Assembly (NCBI RefSeq): GCF_023614235.1
Contig: NZ_CP094264.1
Span: 4,588,001 to 4,652,000 of the forward strand
Direction of reading: 5' to 3'
Length of the DNA: 64,000 nucleotides
Source: Streptomyces sp. MRC013
GTDB taxonomy: Bacteria; Actinomycetota; Actinomycetes; Streptomycetales; Streptomycetaceae
Both the position numbers and the translations under genes were made by a program. The notes under the pieces were generated by a model. The model had not been told where the DNA came from and ran no database searches. It saw only the letters and a program-made list of their open reading frames with translations. Positions 61,982 through 64,000 of the stretch are shown one piece after another (position 1 is the stretch's first letter; each line of letters opens with the position of its first letter).

Positions 61982-64000
61982 TGGAGTCGGCTGAAATCCG
62001 CCGCCGCTGGCTGAGCTTCTTCGAGGAGCGCGGGCACACCGTCGTGCCTTCGGCGTCGCTCATCGCGGACGACCCGACTCTGCTGCTCGTCCCCGCCGGC
62101 ATGGTGCCCTTCAAGCCCTACTTCCTGGGTGAGGCCAAGCCGCCGTACACGCGCGCCGCCAGCGTCCAGAAGTGCGTGCGCACCCCGGACATCGAAGAGG
62201 TCGGCAAGACCACCCGCCACGGCACGTTCTTCCAGATGTGCGGCAACTTCTCCTTCGGCGACTACTTCAAGGAAGGCGCCATCAAGCTCGCCTGGGAGCT
62301 GCTGACCACCCCGGCCGAGCACGGCGGCTACGGGCTTGAGCCGGAGCGGCTCTGGATCACGGTCTACCAGGACGACGACGAGGCCGAGCAGATCTGGCGC
62401 GACGTCGTGGGCGTCCCCGCCGAACGCATCCAGCGCCTGGGCAAGAAGGACAACTTCTGGTCCATGAGCGTCCCCGGCCCCTGCGGCCCCTGCTCCGAGA
62501 TCAACTACGACCGCGGCCCCGAGTTCGGCGCCGAGGGCGGCCCCGCCGTCAACGACGAGCGGTACGTGGAGATCTGGAACCTCGTCTTCATGCAGTACGA
62601 GCGCGGCGAGGGCACCGGCAAGGACGACTTCCCGATCCTCGGCGACCTCCCGAGCAAGAACATCGACACCGGCCTCGGTCTGGAGCGCCTGGCGATGATC
62701 CTCCAGGGCGTGCGGAACATGTACGAGACCGACACCCTGAAGGTCGTCATCGACCAGGCCACCGAGCTCACCGGCGTCGCCTACGGCCGGGCCCGGGACA
62801 GCGACGTCTCCCTGCGCGTGGTCGCCGACCACATGCGCACCTCCGTCATGCTCATCGGCGACGGCGTCACCCCCGGCAACGAGGGCCGCGGCTACGTGCT
62901 GCGCCGCATCATGCGCCGCGCCATCCGCAACATGCGCCTCCTCGGCGCCGACGGTCCGGTCGTCGGCCGGCTCGTCGACACGGTCGTCCGCACCATGGGC
63001 GAGCAGTACCCGGAGCTGGAGACCGACCGCAAGCGCATCGAGACGGTCGCCCTCGCCGAGGAGGCCGCCTTCCTGAAGACGCTGAAGGCCGGCACCAACA
63101 TCCTCGACACGGCCGTCACCGAGGCCAGGGCCTCCGGCGGCCGGGTCCTCCCCGGCGACAAGGCGTTCCTCCTCCACGACACGTGGGGCTTCCCCATCGA
63201 CCTCACCCTGGAGATGGCCGCCGAGCAGGGCCTGACCGTGGACGAGGAGGGCTTCCGCCGCCTGATGAGGGAGCAGCGGGAGCGGGCCAAGGCCGACGCC
63301 CGGGCCAAGAAGACCGGCCACGCCGACGTCACCGCGTACCGGGAGATCGCCGACACCGCCGGCGCCACCGAGTTCACCGGCTACACCAGCACCGAGGGCG
63401 AGAGCACGATCGTCGGCCTCCTCGTCAACGGCGTCCCGTCGCCGGCCGCCTCCGAGGGCGACGACGTCGAGGTCGTCCTCGACCGCACGCCCTTCTACGC
63501 CGAGGGCGGCGGCCAGATCGCCGACACCGGCCGCATCAGGCTGCACAGCGGTGCCGTCATCGAGGTGCGCGACGTGCAGCAGCCGGTTCCCGGGGTGTCC
63601 GTGCACAAGGGCGCGGTCCAGGTCGGCGAGGTGACCGTGGGCGCCACCGCCTACGCCGCCATCGACGTGCGCCGCCGCCGGGCCATCGCCCGCGCCCACA
63701 GCGCCACCCACCTCACCCACCAGGCGCTGCGCGACGCCCTCGGCCCGACGGCCGCCCAGGCCGGTTCGGAGAACCAGCCCGGCCGCTTCCGCTTCGACTT
63801 CGGCTCCCCGTCCGCGGTGCCGCAGGCGGTCATGACGGACGTCGAGCAGAAGATCAACGAGGTGCTGTCCCGCGAGCTCGACGTGCACGCCGAGGTCATG
63901 CCGATCGACGAGGCCAAGCGCCAGGGCGCCATCGCCGAGTTCGGCGAGAAGTACGGCGAGCGGGTCCGCGTCGTCACCATCGGCGACTTCTCCAAGGAGC
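61981..64000 (+). CDS. alaS: Alanyl-tRNA synthetase, 3' end outside window
   Basis: 673 residues visible of about 890. The class II catalytic core is at the N-terminus ([19 protein letters not shown], then [15 protein letters not shown] near residue 80), and the editing domain begins with [13 protein letters not shown] near residue 572. The final Cys/His metal ligands and C-Ala domain are beyond the window. ATG start overlaps the upstream stop. Confidence 0.97.
   Translation, partial: MESAEIRRRWLSFFEERGHTVVPSASLIADDPTLLLVPAGMVPFKPYFLGEAKPPYTRAASVQKCVRTPDIEEVGKTTRHGTFFQMCGNFSFGDYFKEGAIKLAWELLTTPAEHGGYGLEPERLWITVYQDDDEAEQIWRDVVGVPAERIQRLGKKDNFWSMSVPGPCGPCSEINYDRGPEFGAEGGPAVNDERYVEIWNLVFMQYERGEGTGKDDFPILGDLPSKNIDTGLGLERLAMILQGVRNMYETDTLKVVIDQATELTGVAYGRARDSDVSLRVVADHMRTSVMLIGDGVTPGNEGRGYVLRRIMRRAIRNMRLLGADGPVVGRLVDTVVRTMGEQYPELETDRKRIETVALAEEAAFLKTLKAGTNILDTAVTEARASGGRVLPGDKAFLLHDTWGFPIDLTLEMAAEQGLTVDEEGFRRLMREQRERAKADARAKKTGHADVTAYREIADTAGATEFTGYTSTEGESTIVGLLVNGVPSPAASEGDDVEVVLDRTPFYAEGGGQIADTGRIRLHSGAVIEVRDVQQPVPGVSVHKGAVQVGEVTVGATAYAAIDVRRRRAIARAHSATHLTHQALRDALGPTAAQAGSENQPGRFRFDFGSPSAVPQAVMTDVEQKINEVLSRELDVHAEVMPIDEAKRQGAIAEFGEKYGERVRVVTIGDFSKE

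Overview
The window is a 64-kb piece of an actinobacterial chromosome with very high G+C content and third codon positions that are almost all G or C. It looks like Streptomyces or a close relative. Supporting evidence is an SsgB sporulation protein (137 aa), GTG and TTG starts, short leaderless leaders, a BluB-CobT fusion, mannoside-lipid genes, and a housekeeping gene order of the kind known around SCO1500-SCO1570 in S. coelicolor. That last comparison is from memory, not from a search. There is no phage, plasmid, insertion sequence or CRISPR array, so this is core chromosome.

Layout. 0-5 kb: end of argG, argH, then a TetR regulator with a palindromic operator and a translationally coupled MFS exporter. 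5-8.6 kb: a PlsC-type acyltransferase, a Tat-exported glycerophosphodiesterase, a sigma-like factor and two small membrane proteins. 8.8-11.9 kb: the methionine importer metN-metI-metQ behind a promoter, a palindrome and a probable Cys/Met leader peptide. 12-20.3 kb: a GNAT enzyme and tetrapyrrole/cobalamin genes (cobL, a bluB-cobT fusion with a very long Ala/Pro-rich N-terminus, a cysG-like fusion), then an RNA methyltransferase and, convergent to it, a serine/threonine kinase. 22.5-30 kb: a minus-strand tRNA operon (Gly-Cys-Val-Val-Val), folate genes, two coupled GNAT genes, a CPDC thioredoxin-fold protein, small membrane proteins, a CGNR regulator, ssgB, and two plus-strand tRNA-Val(CAC) genes. 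30-40.2 kb: thrS, a HIT hydrolase, a minus-strand block (unknown membrane protein and an EF-G-like GTPase), then the phosphatidylinositol mannoside operon (pgsA, acyltransferase, pimA). 40.4-53 kb: a LemA-like protein, pdxS-pdxT, yebC, ruvC-ruvA-ruvB, yajC-secD-secF-apt and relA. 53-64 kb: a DUF349 coiled-coil protein, a peptidyl-prolyl isomerase, an MBL hydrolase, hisS, a VKOR-like protein, rarA, rpsD with an iron-box-like sequence next to its ribosome binding site, two small proteins and the start of alaS.

The most striking pattern concerns the sequence itself. Four conserved genes (bluB-cobT, the EF-G-like gene, pgsA, the PIM acyltransferase) are broken by a single-base length change inside a run of 5-6 G or C, and two more (argH, rarA) read past a stop that a one-base change in such a run would restore. 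This looks more like homopolymer miscalling in the assembly than real pseudogenes, because pgsA and its neighbours are expected to be needed. Biological leads are the metNIQ leader, the iron box at rpsD, the TetR palindrome, the acceptor-stem variant in the tRNA-Val array and the low-complexity N-terminus of the BluB-CobT fusion. I see no clearly new multi-gene system.
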